Source: Microbacterium sp. SMR1 (GTDB taxonomy: Bacteria; Actinomycetota; Actinomycetes; Actinomycetales; Microbacteriaceae). Taken from it: a stretch of DNA of 64,000 nucleotides. The position numbers and the translations under genes are program-made. The notes under the pieces are model-generated. The model saw only the letters and a list, made by a program, of their open reading frames with translations, was not told the origin of the DNA and did no database searches. This document shows positions 33,065-42,023 of the stretch, one piece after another; within the stretch, counting starts at the first letter, position 1; the number at the start of each line of letters is the position of its first letter. The stretch spans positions 372,001 through 436,000 of the forward strand of contig NZ_QMBN01000001.1 in the NCBI RefSeq assembly GCF_003289625.1, written 5' to 3'.

Positions 33065-34411
33065 TCAGCCGAAGGCGCTGGTGTCCCTCACCGCGCAGGC
33101 CAGCACCGAGGTCGCGAGCATGATCGCGATGGTGGCGTTGATGCGGTTGTACTGCCGCTCGGTCACGGCGTGAACGGTGGCGTTGCGGCGGAAGCCCGTG
33201 CCGGTGTGGTCGACGTCGAACTGGCCACGCATAACCGTCTCAAGCGGCAGCAACGACAGCGCGAGGCGCCACCCGTCCGTGAGCAACTTGTGATTCCACG
33301 TCGGGTTCACCAACGTGCTTCGCGGCACCCCGAGCGCGGGGGCGATGAAGTGGCCGACGAGCGTGTCGAGGATGTTGGTCGCGAGCGCCTGCGCGGCGTC
33401 GGTGTGAGCGTCGCGCAGCGCAGCGGTGGCTCGACGAAGCTTGTCGGCGTACCTCAGTGCGCGGGGTGCCGGCAGCCCGCCGAGCACGTCGTCGCAGTCG
33501 TTCAGGATGCCACGCCAGTTGTTGGAGATGATCCGTCGACGCGCACGCGCATCGGGCGCACCCAGCAGGAGCTGCACGACCCGTTCGCTTGGCACCCAGC
33601 CGAGCGGGATGCCGTCGGCGAGCACCGCGCGGATGGACTCTTCGGCGTCGTCGGGATCGAGGTCGATGTCCACCCAGTTTGACGGAACACGCTGCAGCTT
33701 CAGCGACCTGAGAAGCGGGTCGACATCGAAGTCGGTGATGAACGACGGCAAGCCGATCTGCAAGCCGAAATCCGGCATCGCGATCGCCGGGAGTATCGCC
33801 CGCAACTGCGCGTCCGTGAACAGATTGCCGGTGAACGACCCGACCCCGGTGAGTCCGGGAAAGTCTTTCATCCAGCCGGTGTCGGTCAGGGCCGGAATGC
33901 TCTCCAGCCATGCGGCGCCGGCGAGCCCCTGGTAGTCCTTCACCCCTGCGGAGGCGTCGATTGCGGAGGAGATCAACTGCGATGTCGCAGCATTCGTTCC
34001 TGGCACGAAGGAGGCGTTGCTAGTGAGGCCCGTGACCTTCAGCCAGGCGGACCCGAAGACACCGGAGTCGGACGTCTGGCCGAGGAGCCGTGTCACGGAG
34101 TCGCTGAGCTTCAGCGTCGAAATCTGCTGCATGAACGGGCTGATCAGAGACCGCGTGAAGTCGTCGTCGAAGATTCGTCCCAGCGACCCCGAGGGGAGTA
34201 CACCCTTGAACGCTTCCAGATCCTTCGGGTCCAGCGCCTCGCCGTCGTGGCCACGAATCGTGAAACGGCTGCGCGTGTGCCGCGGGGTCTCTTCCGAAGT
34301 GTCGTCGGCCGGCACGTCGCCCTCGTCGGCGGACGCCTCTTCTTCGCCCTCGTCGAAGGGTTCGTCGTCAGATGGGGCGATTAGGGCGGCCATCCAGCCA
34401 GCGAACCACAC
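33065..34411 (-). CDS. Uncharacterised 448-residue protein of the island
   Basis: A protein with a strongly acidic N-terminal segment (residues about 10-45, DDEPFDEGEEEASADEGD), a middle region with repeated short hydrophobic and Gly/Thr-Ser stretches, and a helical C-terminal third. That third starts near residue 230 (IPLGWVPSERVVQLLLGAPDARAR) and ends with a hydrophobic helix (ATIAIMLATSVLACAV). I do not recognise the family. No catalytic motif, signal peptide or nucleotide site is obvious. The frame stays open upstream of the GTG to a TAA just after 34500, with protein-like composition. The true start may therefore have been lost at the island boundary, or the GTG start may be used. Confidence 0.6.
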   Translation of the reverse strand: MWFAGWMAALIAPSDDEPFDEGEEEASADEGDVPADDTSEETPRHTRSRFTIRGHDGEALDPKDLEAFKGVLPSGSLGRIFDDDFTRSLISPFMQQISTLKLSDSVTRLLGQTSDSGVFGSAWLKVTGLTSNASFVPGTNAATSQLISSAIDASAGVKDYQGLAGAAWLESIPALTDTGWMKDFPGLTGVGSFTGNLFTDAQLRAILPAIAMPDFGLQIGLPSFITDFDVDPLLRSLKLQRVPSNWVDIDLDPDDAEESIRAVLADGIPLGWVPSERVVQLLLGAPDARARRRIISNNWRGILNDCDDVLGGLPAPRALRYADKLRRATAALRDAHTDAAQALATNILDTLVGHFIAPALGVPRSTLVNPTWNHKLLTDGWRLALSLLPLETVMRGQFDVDHTGTGFRRNATVHAVTERQYNRINATIAIMLATSVLACAVRDTSAFG

Positions 34412-34537
34412 GCTGCGAGCCCGCCGCGCCTCGCCCGTGCCTGTTGCCGTCGCTGCGCTTGCGCGGAAGCGGTCATCCGCACGGTCTGAGAACCTGTCCG
34501 TTTACTTCCCGTAGCCGTCCGTAAAGTTCGAAGATCG

Positions 34538-34575
34538 ACTGAGCCCCAGACGGCATCTGCTGTCTGGGGCTCAGT
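34538..34575. terminator. Hairpin downstream of glnA1
   Basis: Perfect 14-bp arms (ACTGAGCCCCAGAC / GTCTGGGGCTCAGT) with a 10-base loop, flanked on one side by an A/T run (AAATT). It lies about 50 bases beyond the glnA1 stop and inside the island boundary, so glnA1 now terminates in island DNA. Confidence 0.7.
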
Positions 34576-34624
34576 AAATTGCTGGCCTCGGAACCGGGAG
34601 TGCGGTCCCTGAGACTCCTCGGAA

Positions 34625-34646
34625 TCAGACGCCGAAGTACAGCTCG
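34625..34646 (-). repeat. glnA1 3' end as attR-like direct repeat
   Basis: The last seven codons of glnA1, including the stop, match 27489-27510 at 21 of 22 positions. The island lies between the two copies. Confidence 0.7.
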
Positions 34647-36049
34647 TACTCGTAGGGGTGAGGACGCGCGTTGATCGGCTGGATCTCGTTCTCGATCTTG
34701 TACTCGATCCAGGTCTCGATCAGCTCGGGCGTGAAGACGCCGCCGGCCAGCAGGAACTCGTGGTCGTTGCGCAGCGCCTCGAGGGAGTCGAGCAGCGAGT
34801 TCGGAACCTGCGGGATGTTCTTGGCCTCCTCGGGCGGCAGCTCGTAGAGGTCCTTGTCGACCGGCTCGTGCGGCTCGATGCGGTTCTTGATGCCGTCGAG
34901 GCCGGCCATCATCTGAGCGGCGAAGGCGAGGTACGGGTTGCCCGAGGCGTCCGGGGCGCGGAACTCGATGCGCTTGGCCTTGGGGTTGGTGCCCGTGATC
35001 GGGATGCGGACGGCCGCCGAACGGTTGCCAGCCGAGTAGACCAGGTTGACCGGAGCCTCGTAGCCCTTGACCAGACGCTTGTACGAGTTGAGCGTCGGGT
35101 TGGTGAACGCCAGGACCGCGGGAGCGTGCTTGAGCAGGCCGCCGATGTACCAGCGTGCGATGTCGGAGAGACCGCCGTAGCCCTTCTCGTCGTAGAAGAG
35201 GGGCTCGCCGTTCAGCCACAGCGACTGGTGGGTGTGCATGCCCGAGCCGTTGTCGCCGAACAGAGGCTTGGGCATGAAGGTCGCGACCTTGCCCCACATC
35301 TCGGCGGTGTTCTTGACGATGTACTTGAACTTCAGGATGTCGTCCGCCGAGTGCACCATGGTGTCGAAGCGGTAGTTGATCTCCTGCTGTCCACCGGTGC
35401 CGACCTCGTGGTGGGCGCGCTCGAGCACGAGGCCCGACTCGATGAGCTTGAGCGAGATGTCGTCGCGCAGGTCGGCGGTCTTGTCGACGGGCGAGACGGG
35501 GAAGTAGCCGCCCTTGTACGCGGTCTTGTTGGCGAGGTTGCCGCCCTCTTCGACGCGGCCGGTGTTCCAGGCGCCCTCTTCGGAGTCGACGGAATAGAAG
35601 CTCGAGTTCTGCTTCACTTCGTAGCGCACGTCGTCGAAGATGTAGAACTCGGCCTCGGGCGCGAAGAACGCGGTGTCGGCGATGCCGGTCGAGGCGAGGT
35701 ACTTCTCAGCCTTCTTCGCGACCTGCCGCGGGTCCTTGGCGTAGATCTCGCCGTTGCGCGGGTTGTAGATGTCGAAGATCATGATCAGCGTCTTCGCCTC
35801 GCGGAACGGGTCGACGTAGGCCGTCGAGACGTCCGGGATCAGCTGCATGTCCGACTCGTGGATGTTCGCGAAGCCGCGGATCGACGAGCCGTCGAACAGC
35901 TGACCGACCGTGAAGAACTCCTCGTCGACGGTCGAGGCCGGGATGTTGAAGTGCTGCTGCACGCCAGGAAGGTCCGTGAAACGGATGTCGAGGAACTTGA
36001 CGTCCTCGTCCTGGATGAACTTGAGCACCTCGGAAGAATCTTTGAACAT
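34625..36049 (-). CDS. glnA1: Glutamine synthetase type I
   Basis: The main ammonia-assimilating enzyme, glutamate + NH3 + ATP to glutamine. The 474-residue protein has GS motifs: [16 protein letters not shown] (metal Glu), [17 protein letters not shown] [24 protein letters not shown], and the adenylylation Tyr in [16 protein letters not shown] near residue 400. It is therefore a target for GlnE (21389). The ATG at 36049 with GGAG upstream is chosen over the longer frame. Its 3' end serves as one arm of the island repeat; the terminator lies beyond. Confidence 0.96.
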   Translation of the reverse strand: MFKDSSEVLKFIQDEDVKFLDIRFTDLPGVQQHFNIPASTVDEEFFTVGQLFDGSSIRGFANIHESDMQLIPDVSTAYVDPFREAKTLIMIFDIYNPRNGEIYAKDPRQVAKKAEKYLASTGIADTAFFAPEAEFYIFDDVRYEVKQNSSFYSVDSEEGAWNTGRVEEGGNLANKTAYKGGYFPVSPVDKTADLRDDISLKLIESGLVLERAHHEVGTGGQQEINYRFDTMVHSADDILKFKYIVKNTAEMWGKVATFMPKPLFGDNGSGMHTHQSLWLNGEPLFYDEKGYGGLSDIARWYIGGLLKHAPAVLAFTNPTLNSYKRLVKGYEAPVNLVYSAGNRSAAVRIPITGTNPKAKRIEFRAPDASGNPYLAFAAQMMAGLDGIKNRIEPHEPVDKDLYELPPEEAKNIPQVPNSLLDSLEALRNDHEFLLAGGVFTPELIETWIEYKIENEIQPINARPHPYEYELYFGV

Positions 36050-36182
36050 GGAGTCTCCAAGATCGGGTGAGGAACAGCCTGGAGTCATCCAGACCTCTTC
36101 GAACCTATCGGCATCCAGTTGCCCGGCAGTATCTCGGATGTTTCCGGGATGTTACGCGGCCGGCCCCGTTTAGGCTGGACGG

Positions 36183-36617
36183 GTGCCCGAATCCCTGCGC
36201 GAGAACACCTATCCCGGCGAGCGGCTGGGGCGTCCCGAGCACGGGCCCGGCAGCGTCGGCCGCCTGGGACGGCGGCTCGCGGCTCTGGTGATCGACTACG
36301 CCGCGGCCACGCTGCTCGCGACGGCGTTCCTCGGTTTCGACCAGTTCGCGCTTCCGGGCGAGGCGGGAGTGACGCAGTTCGCGCCGATCACCGTCTTCGC
36401 CGCGCTCCAGGTCATCTTCATCCCGCTCATCGGGGGCAGCCCGGGTCACCGCATCGTGGGCCTGCGCCTCGAGCTCCTGCACGGCGGCTGGACGGGCCTC
36501 TGGCGTCCGATCATCCGGACGCTGCTCCTCGTCCTCGTCATCCCCGCCGTCGTGTTCGATCCCGACCAGCGGGGCCTCCACGACAAGGCGGCCGGCACGA
36601 TCCTCGTCCGGGCCTGA
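36183..36617 (+). CDS. RDD-family membrane protein
   Basis: A 144-residue protein with an RDD domain: the Arg in LGRRLAALVIDYAAA (first TM), a Gly/Pro-rich loop, a second hydrophobic segment (FAALQVIFIPLIGG), GHRIVGLRLE, and a third one ending LRPIIRTLLLVLVIPAVVF-like with Asp in FDPDQRGLHDKAA. GTG at 36183 follows an intergenic region that is divergent from glnA1. The function of RDD proteins is generally unknown; some affect ion tolerance. Confidence 0.85.
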   Translation: MPESLRENTYPGERLGRPEHGPGSVGRLGRRLAALVIDYAAATLLATAFLGFDQFALPGEAGVTQFAPITVFAALQVIFIPLIGGSPGHRIVGLRLELLHGGWTGLWRPIIRTLLLVLVIPAVVFDPDQRGLHDKAAGTILVRA

Positions 36618-36644
36618 TCCCACCAGCCTCGGGTCGGGTGGCGC

Positions 36645-37361
36645 TCAGCGGGGTCGCTGGGCGCGGGCCTTCATCGGGTCGACGCCCTTCGGGATCGGCA
36701 GCGAGGTGACCGACTGCGAGACGGACTCGATGCGCTTGATGACGGCCGCCATCGTCGTACGGTCGATCGCCTTCGGCAGCGCCTTGATGGTGGGGGCGAG
36801 CTTGGCGATGGGGACCTCGTCCTCGCCGTGGCCGACGTAAAGCACGTGGATCGGCACACCCGAGGCCACGCGCTTGACCTTGCTGCGCTCGTCGTTGATC
36901 AGTCGCGTCAGACGTCCGCGGGCACCCTCGCCGATGATGACGACACCGCCACGGCCGACGGCCCGGTAGACCGCTTCCTGAGTCTTCGGGTTCACGCCGA
37001 CGGGCATCTCCGAAGCCTGCCACTTTCGGCCGAGGTTGGTCGAGATGATGTGCCCCGTCGCTCCCGGCATCCCGTCGATGCGCTTGTACATCGCCCGGGT
37101 CGCCAGTCGCGTCATGGTGATCATGGCGCCGAGGATGCCGAAGAGCAGACCCGTGACGCCCCACAGGATGATGCTCCAGATCGCTCCCGGCGGGATGAGG
37201 AAGCCCACGAGGACGCCGAGACCGATGCCGACGACCACGATGCCGATGAGCAGCCACGGCAACCAGCTGTAGTACTCCTTCGTGAAGGTGAAGAGGGAGC
37301 GGAGCTGGGAGAAGAATCCGGGGCGCTTCTCGGGTGCGGTGCTGCGGGACGACATGCTCAC
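36645..37361 (-). CDS. DUF4191 family membrane protein
   Basis: A 238-residue actinobacterial protein with two N-terminal TM segments (YYSWLPWLLIGIVVVGIGLG and IIPPGAIWSIILWGVTGLLF-like, residues about 30-85) and a conserved cytosolic C-terminal region with YRAVGRGGVVIIGEG and GHGEDEVPIAKLA. Family function unknown. ATG at 37361 or 37355 (MSSRSTAPEKR) may be the start. It is convergent with the RDD gene. Confidence 0.82.
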   Translation of the reverse strand: MSMSSRSTAPEKRPGFFSQLRSLFTFTKEYYSWLPWLLIGIVVVGIGLGVLVGFLIPPGAIWSIILWGVTGLLFGILGAMITMTRLATRAMYKRIDGMPGATGHIISTNLGRKWQASEMPVGVNPKTQEAVYRAVGRGGVVIIGEGARGRLTRLINDERSKVKRVASGVPIHVLYVGHGEDEVPIAKLAPTIKALPKAIDRTTMAAVIKRIESVSQSVTSLPIPKGVDPMKARAQRPR

Positions 37362-37475
37362 AGCCTACCTTTTCGGCCGCCCCGTTCCGCCTGCACAGGC
37401 ACCGTCGCGCGATCACTGTGCACATCGGCACCGGAAGGTCGCAGGCGCGCCGGGCGCCATCGCGAGACTGGGGCC

Positions 37476-38831
37476 ATGATCCGAACGGGCAATCTTGACG
37501 TCACCACTCCGTTACGCCGCGTCGCGCCTCCGGAGGTGCCTTTTGCCGGGGAGATCCTGGCGACGTCCGACGGCGCGGTGTACCGAGTCTCTGCGGCGGA
37601 CGTGCCGCGTCCGGTGTGGGCGGCGCGGCCGGACGGTCACCTGCTCGCCGTCGAGGACGTGGACCGGATCGCGGGGACGACCGTGGCGATTCTGCCGTTG
37701 CTCGACACACGCCTGTGCGGTGGTGAGCAGCCGTTCGACCTCACGCCCGGCCAGGCGGTGACACTTGCGGTCAGCGTCCTCCGAGGGGCGGCCGAAGCGG
37801 CGGAATCGGACTGCCACGAGGGGGAGTGGTGGTCGACGACCCAGGGACGACCTGTGCTCGTGCCGAGCGGAGACCGCGCATGGGAACTCTCGTCGCGGCT
37901 GGTGCTCGACCGGATCGCGGACGCCGTGCTGCCCCGGCGGATCCGTGACCGACTCGACGAGGCGCTGAGCGACCGGGTCACGCTGCCTTTCACGGTGCCC
38001 GGCCTCGAGGACGACCTCTTCGCGGTGGCGACCCCGGAGCCGTTCGCGGTGTCGGTGTCGGCGTCATCTCCGTCCGCGCGCAACGTTCGCGAGCACGACA
38101 CCGCTGGCCATCCCGGCGCCCGGCCGGGCCCGGCTCCGCTGGCACGGGATGCTGCCGCCGGGCTCGTCGACGGCGAGGTCGTCGAGCGCCTGACCGATGT
38201 TCTCCGCTCGGTGCGCGCCGCAGTCCGACGCGTGTCCGACCGGCTCCCGGCCCGGCGGCGGGGCCATGGCGCCGAGGCCGACAAGAGCGGGGGAACCGCG
38301 ACCGGGCGGCGACGCGTCCCGATGGTCGCGCTCGCTGCGGTCGCCACCACGCTCGTGGTGGGTCTGCTGTGGCCGGAGGGTGGCGAGAGCGACAACGGAT
38401 CCGCCTCGGCCCGAGACGTGCCCGAAGACTCGATCATGCGCCCGACGCCGAGGCATGACGCAGCACAGAAGACGTCGGCCGGGCCGGTCCCCGCCGCGGA
38501 GGAGACTCCTGCGCCGGTCTCCGGCGCGCCCGAAGACGACGAGGAGGCCGACCCGGTCGGGAGCGCCATCGACGAACTCGCGCGATGCTGGCGGGAGGAG
38601 GATGAGCAATGCCGTGCGGCGATCCTGGAGCGTCCGGATGCGGCGCTCCCGGAAGGCGTCGCGACGTCCGCCGGCCCCCGAGAGGCGAACCTTCTGGATG
38701 ATCTGGGCGGGGTCGAGGTGGTTCGCGTCGACGACCCATCCGGGACGCTGCCTGCGCAAGTCGTCGTGCTGGTTCGGCGTGACGACAAACGGCTGGTCCG
38801 CGACGTGTATGACGTCGCGGACCAGCCGTGA
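37476..38831 (+). CDS. Hypothetical protein with one transmembrane segment
   Basis: A 451-residue protein of unknown function. A cytosolic N-terminal region of about 280 residues has no recognised domain (first 40: MIRTGNLDVTTPLRRVAPPE and following). The TM helix MVALAAVATTLVVGLLW near residue 285 is preceded by a basic stop-transfer stretch (GRRRVP). An acidic, Pro/Glu/Ala-rich extracytoplasmic stretch follows. A C-terminal domain has a Cys pair in ARCWREEDEQCRA. Orientation is probably N-in/C-out. The ATG at 37476 is chosen since the upstream open frame overlaps DUF4191 antisense. Confidence 0.6.
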   Translation: MIRTGNLDVTTPLRRVAPPEVPFAGEILATSDGAVYRVSAADVPRPVWAARPDGHLLAVEDVDRIAGTTVAILPLLDTRLCGGEQPFDLTPGQAVTLAVSVLRGAAEAAESDCHEGEWWSTTQGRPVLVPSGDRAWELSSRLVLDRIADAVLPRRIRDRLDEALSDRVTLPFTVPGLEDDLFAVATPEPFAVSVSASSPSARNVREHDTAGHPGARPGPAPLARDAAAGLVDGEVVERLTDVLRSVRAAVRRVSDRLPARRRGHGAEADKSGGTATGRRRVPMVALAAVATTLVVGLLWPEGGESDNGSASARDVPEDSIMRPTPRHDAAQKTSAGPVPAAEETPAPVSGAPEDDEEADPVGSAIDELARCWREEDEQCRAAILERPDAALPEGVATSAGPREANLLDDLGGVEVVRVDDPSGTLPAQVVVLVRRDDKRLVRDVYDVADQP

Positions 38832-38848
38832 GGTGGGTGCTCAGCTGA

Positions 38849-40588
38849 TCAGTAGCCGAGGTTCCCCTCGAACTGGGCGCCCTCGAGGCGTGCCTTCATC
38901 GCGCTCAGGAATCGTGCTGCGTCGGCGCCGTCGATGGTGCGGTGGTCGTACGAGAGCGCGAGGTACACGTACGAGCGCACCGAGATCGCGTCCTTGCCGT
39001 CCACCGTCACGACGCCGGGGCGCTTGTAGACGATGCCGGTGCCAAGGATCGCCGACTGCGGCAGGAACACCACCGGGGTGTCGAAGAGCGCGCCGCGCGA
39101 TCCGGTGTTGGTGATGGTGAACGTTCCGCCTGCGAGCTCATCGGGCTTCAGCTTGTTGTCACGCGTGCGTGCGGCGAGGTCTGCGATGTCCTGAGCGATC
39201 TGGGCCAGGTTCTTCGAGCCTGCGTCGCGCAGCACGGGCGTGAGCAACCCGCGCTCGGTGTCGACCGCGATCGAGATGTTCTCGGTGGCGGGGTAGACGA
39301 TCTCTTCGCCGTCGACCGTCGAGTTGACGATCGGGAAGGTCTGCAGCGCCTCGGCTGCAGCGAGGGCGAAGAAAGGCAGGAACGACAGCTTCGCGCCGGT
39401 CTTCTCGTTGAAGTCGACCTTCACCTTGTCGCGGAACGCCGACAGCTTGGTGACGTCCACCTCGACGACGGTCGTCAGCTGAGCGGTCTGCTGCATCGAC
39501 TCGACGGCGCGCTTGGCGAGCACCTTGCGCAAGCGCGACATCGGCGCGCGCGTTCCGCGCAGCTCCGAGACCTCGACCTGCGCGGGGGCGGCGGGAGCCT
39601 CCGCGGATGCGGCGGCGGGCTGGGCCGATGCGGCTTCCGCGGCCTTGAGGACGTCTTCCTTGCGGATGCGACCGCCGACGCCGCTGCCCTTGATCGACGA
39701 CAGATCGACGCCCTGCTGCTGGGCGAGGCGACGCACGAGCGGCGTGACGTAGGTGACGCCGTCGTTGTCGGAAGCGGACGCTGCTTCAGCGGCCGGAGCC
39801 GCCGGAGCAGCCTGCGGAGCGGGAGCGGCCTGCTGCGGAGCGGGAGCGGCCTGCTGAGCCGGAGCGGGCGCCGATTCCTGCGCGGGGGCCTCGGCCGGCG
39901 CGGCGGGCTTCTCAGCCGCGGGCTCGGGCGCTGCGGCGGGCTCGGGGGCGGCGGGCGCTTCCGCGGCCGGGGCGGGAGCGCCCGAGCCGATGCGCGCGAG
40001 TGCCGAGCCGACCTCGACGGTCTCGTCCTCCTGGACGAGGATCTCGACGAGCGTGCCGGCGAAAGGCGCGGGGATCTCGGTGTCGACCTTGTCGGTGGAG
40101 ATCTCGAGAAGCGGCTCGTCGACCGCGACGTCGTCGCCGATCTGCTTGAGCCAACGGGTGACGGTTCCCTCGGTCACGCTCTCGCCGAGCTCGGGGAGCA
40201 CGACATCCTTCGCGTCGCCGGATGCTGCCGGAGCGGGAGCGGCCTGCTGGGGTGCGGCGGGTGCCTCGGCGGCAGGAGCCTCCTCCGCGGGAGCGGGAGC
40301 CTCCTCAGCCGGAGCCTGCTCGGACGGTGCGTCGCTCGCGGGCGCGCCCGAACCGTCACCGATCTTCGCCAGAACGGCGCCGACCTCGACGGTCTCGTCC
40401 TCCTGCACGAGGATCTCTTCGATGACGCCGCTCACGGGCGACGGAATCTCGGTGTCCACCTTGTCGGTGGAGATCTCGAGAAGACCCTCGTCTTCCTGGA
40501 TGGTGTCACCGACCTTCTTGAGCCAGCGGGTCACCGTTCCCTCGGTGACGCTCTCTCCGAGCGCGGGGAGGACCACGGAAGTGCTCAT
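38849..40588 (-). CDS. sucB: Dihydrolipoamide acyltransferase, E2 of the PDH/ODH system
   Basis: A 579-residue E2 with two lipoyl domains: Lys in LLEISTDKVDTEIPSP (residue 46) and in a second LEISTDKVDTEIPAP (about 175). Each is followed by Ala/Pro/Glu linkers. A peripheral-subunit-binding domain (VRRLAQQQGVDLSSIKGSG) and the acyltransferase core with SYDHRTIDGADAA (His-x3-Asp-Gly) follow. In actinobacteria this protein, annotated SucB, also acts with AceE as E2 of the hybrid PDH/ODH complex, so AceF is equally apt. It is the third gene of pepA-lpdA-E2. Confidence 0.92.
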   Translation of the reverse strand: MSTSVVLPALGESVTEGTVTRWLKKVGDTIQEDEGLLEISTDKVDTEIPSPVSGVIEEILVQEDETVEVGAVLAKIGDGSGAPASDAPSEQAPAEEAPAPAEEAPAAEAPAAPQQAAPAPAASGDAKDVVLPELGESVTEGTVTRWLKQIGDDVAVDEPLLEISTDKVDTEIPAPFAGTLVEILVQEDETVEVGSALARIGSGAPAPAAEAPAAPEPAAAPEPAAEKPAAPAEAPAQESAPAPAQQAAPAPQQAAPAPQAAPAAPAAEAASASDNDGVTYVTPLVRRLAQQQGVDLSSIKGSGVGGRIRKEDVLKAAEAASAQPAAASAEAPAAPAQVEVSELRGTRAPMSRLRKVLAKRAVESMQQTAQLTTVVEVDVTKLSAFRDKVKVDFNEKTGAKLSFLPFFALAAAEALQTFPIVNSTVDGEEIVYPATENISIAVDTERGLLTPVLRDAGSKNLAQIAQDIADLAARTRDNKLKPDELAGGTFTITNTGSRGALFDTPVVFLPQSAILGTGIVYKRPGVVTVDGKDAISVRSYVYLALSYDHRTIDGADAARFLSAMKARLEGAQFEGNLGY

Positions 40589-40652
40589 GAATCTGTCTCC
40601 TTCAAGAAATGCCGATGTCCTTCTAGCTTACTGATCTGCATCGGTCGACCGG

Positions 40653-42023
40653 TCAGAGCGCGTGCAGCGGTTTGCCCGCCAGCGCCAGGAATGCTTCTCC
40701 GAGAGCTTCGCTCTGCGTCGGATGGGCGTGGATGAAAGGTGCGATGTCCTCGGGATGGGCTTCCCAGCCCACCGCGAGCTGGCCCTCGGTGATGAGCTCC
40801 CCGACACGATCGCCGGCGAGGTGCACCCCGACGATGGGGCCATCGAGTCGTCGAACGACCTTGACCAGGCCCGCCGTCCCCAGGATCTCGCTCTTGCCGT
40901 TTCCGGCGAGGTTGTACTCGCGCACCACGATCGCGTCACCGTGCTCGGCACGGGCCTGCTCCTCCGTCAGCCCGACGGATGCGACCTCCGGGCTGCTGTA
41001 AGTGACGCGCGGCACGAGGCTGTCGGGGACGACGGTCGGGCGCAGGCCCGCGATCTCCTCGGCCACGAAGACGCCCTGCTGGAAGCTGCGGTGAGCGAGC
41101 TGCAGGCCCGGGACGATGTCGCCGACGGCCCACACCCGGTCGCGTGTCGTGCGCAGCCGCTCGTCGACGCGGACGAAGCCGCGATCGAGCTCGACTCCGG
41201 CCTCTTCGAGACCGAGACCGGCCGTCGCGGGGCCGCGGCCGACGGCGACCAGCAGGACGTCGGCCTCGAGCTCGGTGCCGTCTTCGAGCGACACCCGGAC
41301 GCCGTCCGCTCGGCTCTCGGCGCCGGCGAAGCGCACTCCGGTGCGAGCGCTGATCCCGCGCTTGCGGAACGCGCGCTCGATGGCCTTGCTCATGGCGGCA
41401 TCCTCAGCGGGCAGCAGCCGGTCGAGAGCCTCGATGATCGTCACCTCGGCGCCGAAGGATCGCCAGATGCTGGCGAACTCGACTCCGATGACGCCGCCGC
41501 CGAGGATGACGGCATGCCGCGGCACCGTGCCGAGTGCCAGGGCGCCCTCGCTCGTGATGATCCGATCGTCGAGCTCGAGTCCGGGCAGCGATCGGCTGTA
41601 CGAGCCGGTGGCCAGCACGACATCCGTGCCGCGGTAACGGTCGTCCCCGACGGTCACGCCGCCGTCCGCCTCGAGTCTGCCCTCGCCGTGCACGACGGTG
41701 ATCTTCCGTGCCGCGATTAGGCCCTCGAGGCCTTTGTGCTTCTTGGCCACGATGCCCTCGCGATATGCATGGACACCAGCGATGTCGATTCCCTCGAGAG
41801 CGGCGCGCACGCCGACGTGCTCCGAGCCGCGGATGCTGTCGGCGACCTCTGCGGAATGCAGGAGCGCCTTGGTGGGGATGCAGCCGCGGTGCAGGCACGT
41901 TCCGCCGAGCTTGTCCTTCTCGATGAGCACGACCGATGAGCCGAGTTCCGCGGCGCGCAGTGCGGTCGCGTAACCGCCGCTGCCACCGCCGAGGATCACC
42001 AGATCGACGCTGTGATCGGTCAT
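40653..42023 (-). CDS. lpdA: Dihydrolipoyl dehydrogenase
   Basis: This E3 flavoenzyme reoxidises the E2 dihydrolipoyl group, transferring electrons to NAD+. The 456-residue protein has the FAD Rossmann motif LVILGGGSGGYATALRAAELG, redox-active Cys43/Cys48 in GGTCLHRGCIPTKALL, NAD motif VILGGGVIGVEFASIW, and the C-terminal FIHAHPTQSEALGE catalytic His-Glu. The ATG at 42023 overlaps the pepA stop as ATGA. It serves AceE/E2 here. Confidence 0.95.
   Translation of the reverse strand: MTDHSVDLVILGGGSGGYATALRAAELGSSVVLIEKDKLGGTCLHRGCIPTKALLHSAEVADSIRGSEHVGVRAALEGIDIAGVHAYREGIVAKKHKGLEGLIAARKITVVHGEGRLEADGGVTVGDDRYRGTDVVLATGSYSRSLPGLELDDRIITSEGALALGTVPRHAVILGGGVIGVEFASIWRSFGAEVTIIEALDRLLPAEDAAMSKAIERAFRKRGISARTGVRFAGAESRADGVRVSLEDGTELEADVLLVAVGRGPATAGLGLEEAGVELDRGFVRVDERLRTTRDRVWAVGDIVPGLQLAHRSFQQGVFVAEEIAGLRPTVVPDSLVPRVTYSSPEVASVGLTEEQARAEHGDAIVVREYNLAGNGKSEILGTAGLVKVVRRLDGPIVGVHLAGDRVGELITEGQLAVGWEAHPEDIAPFIHAHPTQSEALGEAFLALAGKPLHAL

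Noticed and set aside
36828..37475. N-terminal extension of the one-TM protein at 37476
   Set aside because: It overlaps the conserved DUF4191 gene antisense and has no family-like sequence; the ATG at 37476 is preferred.
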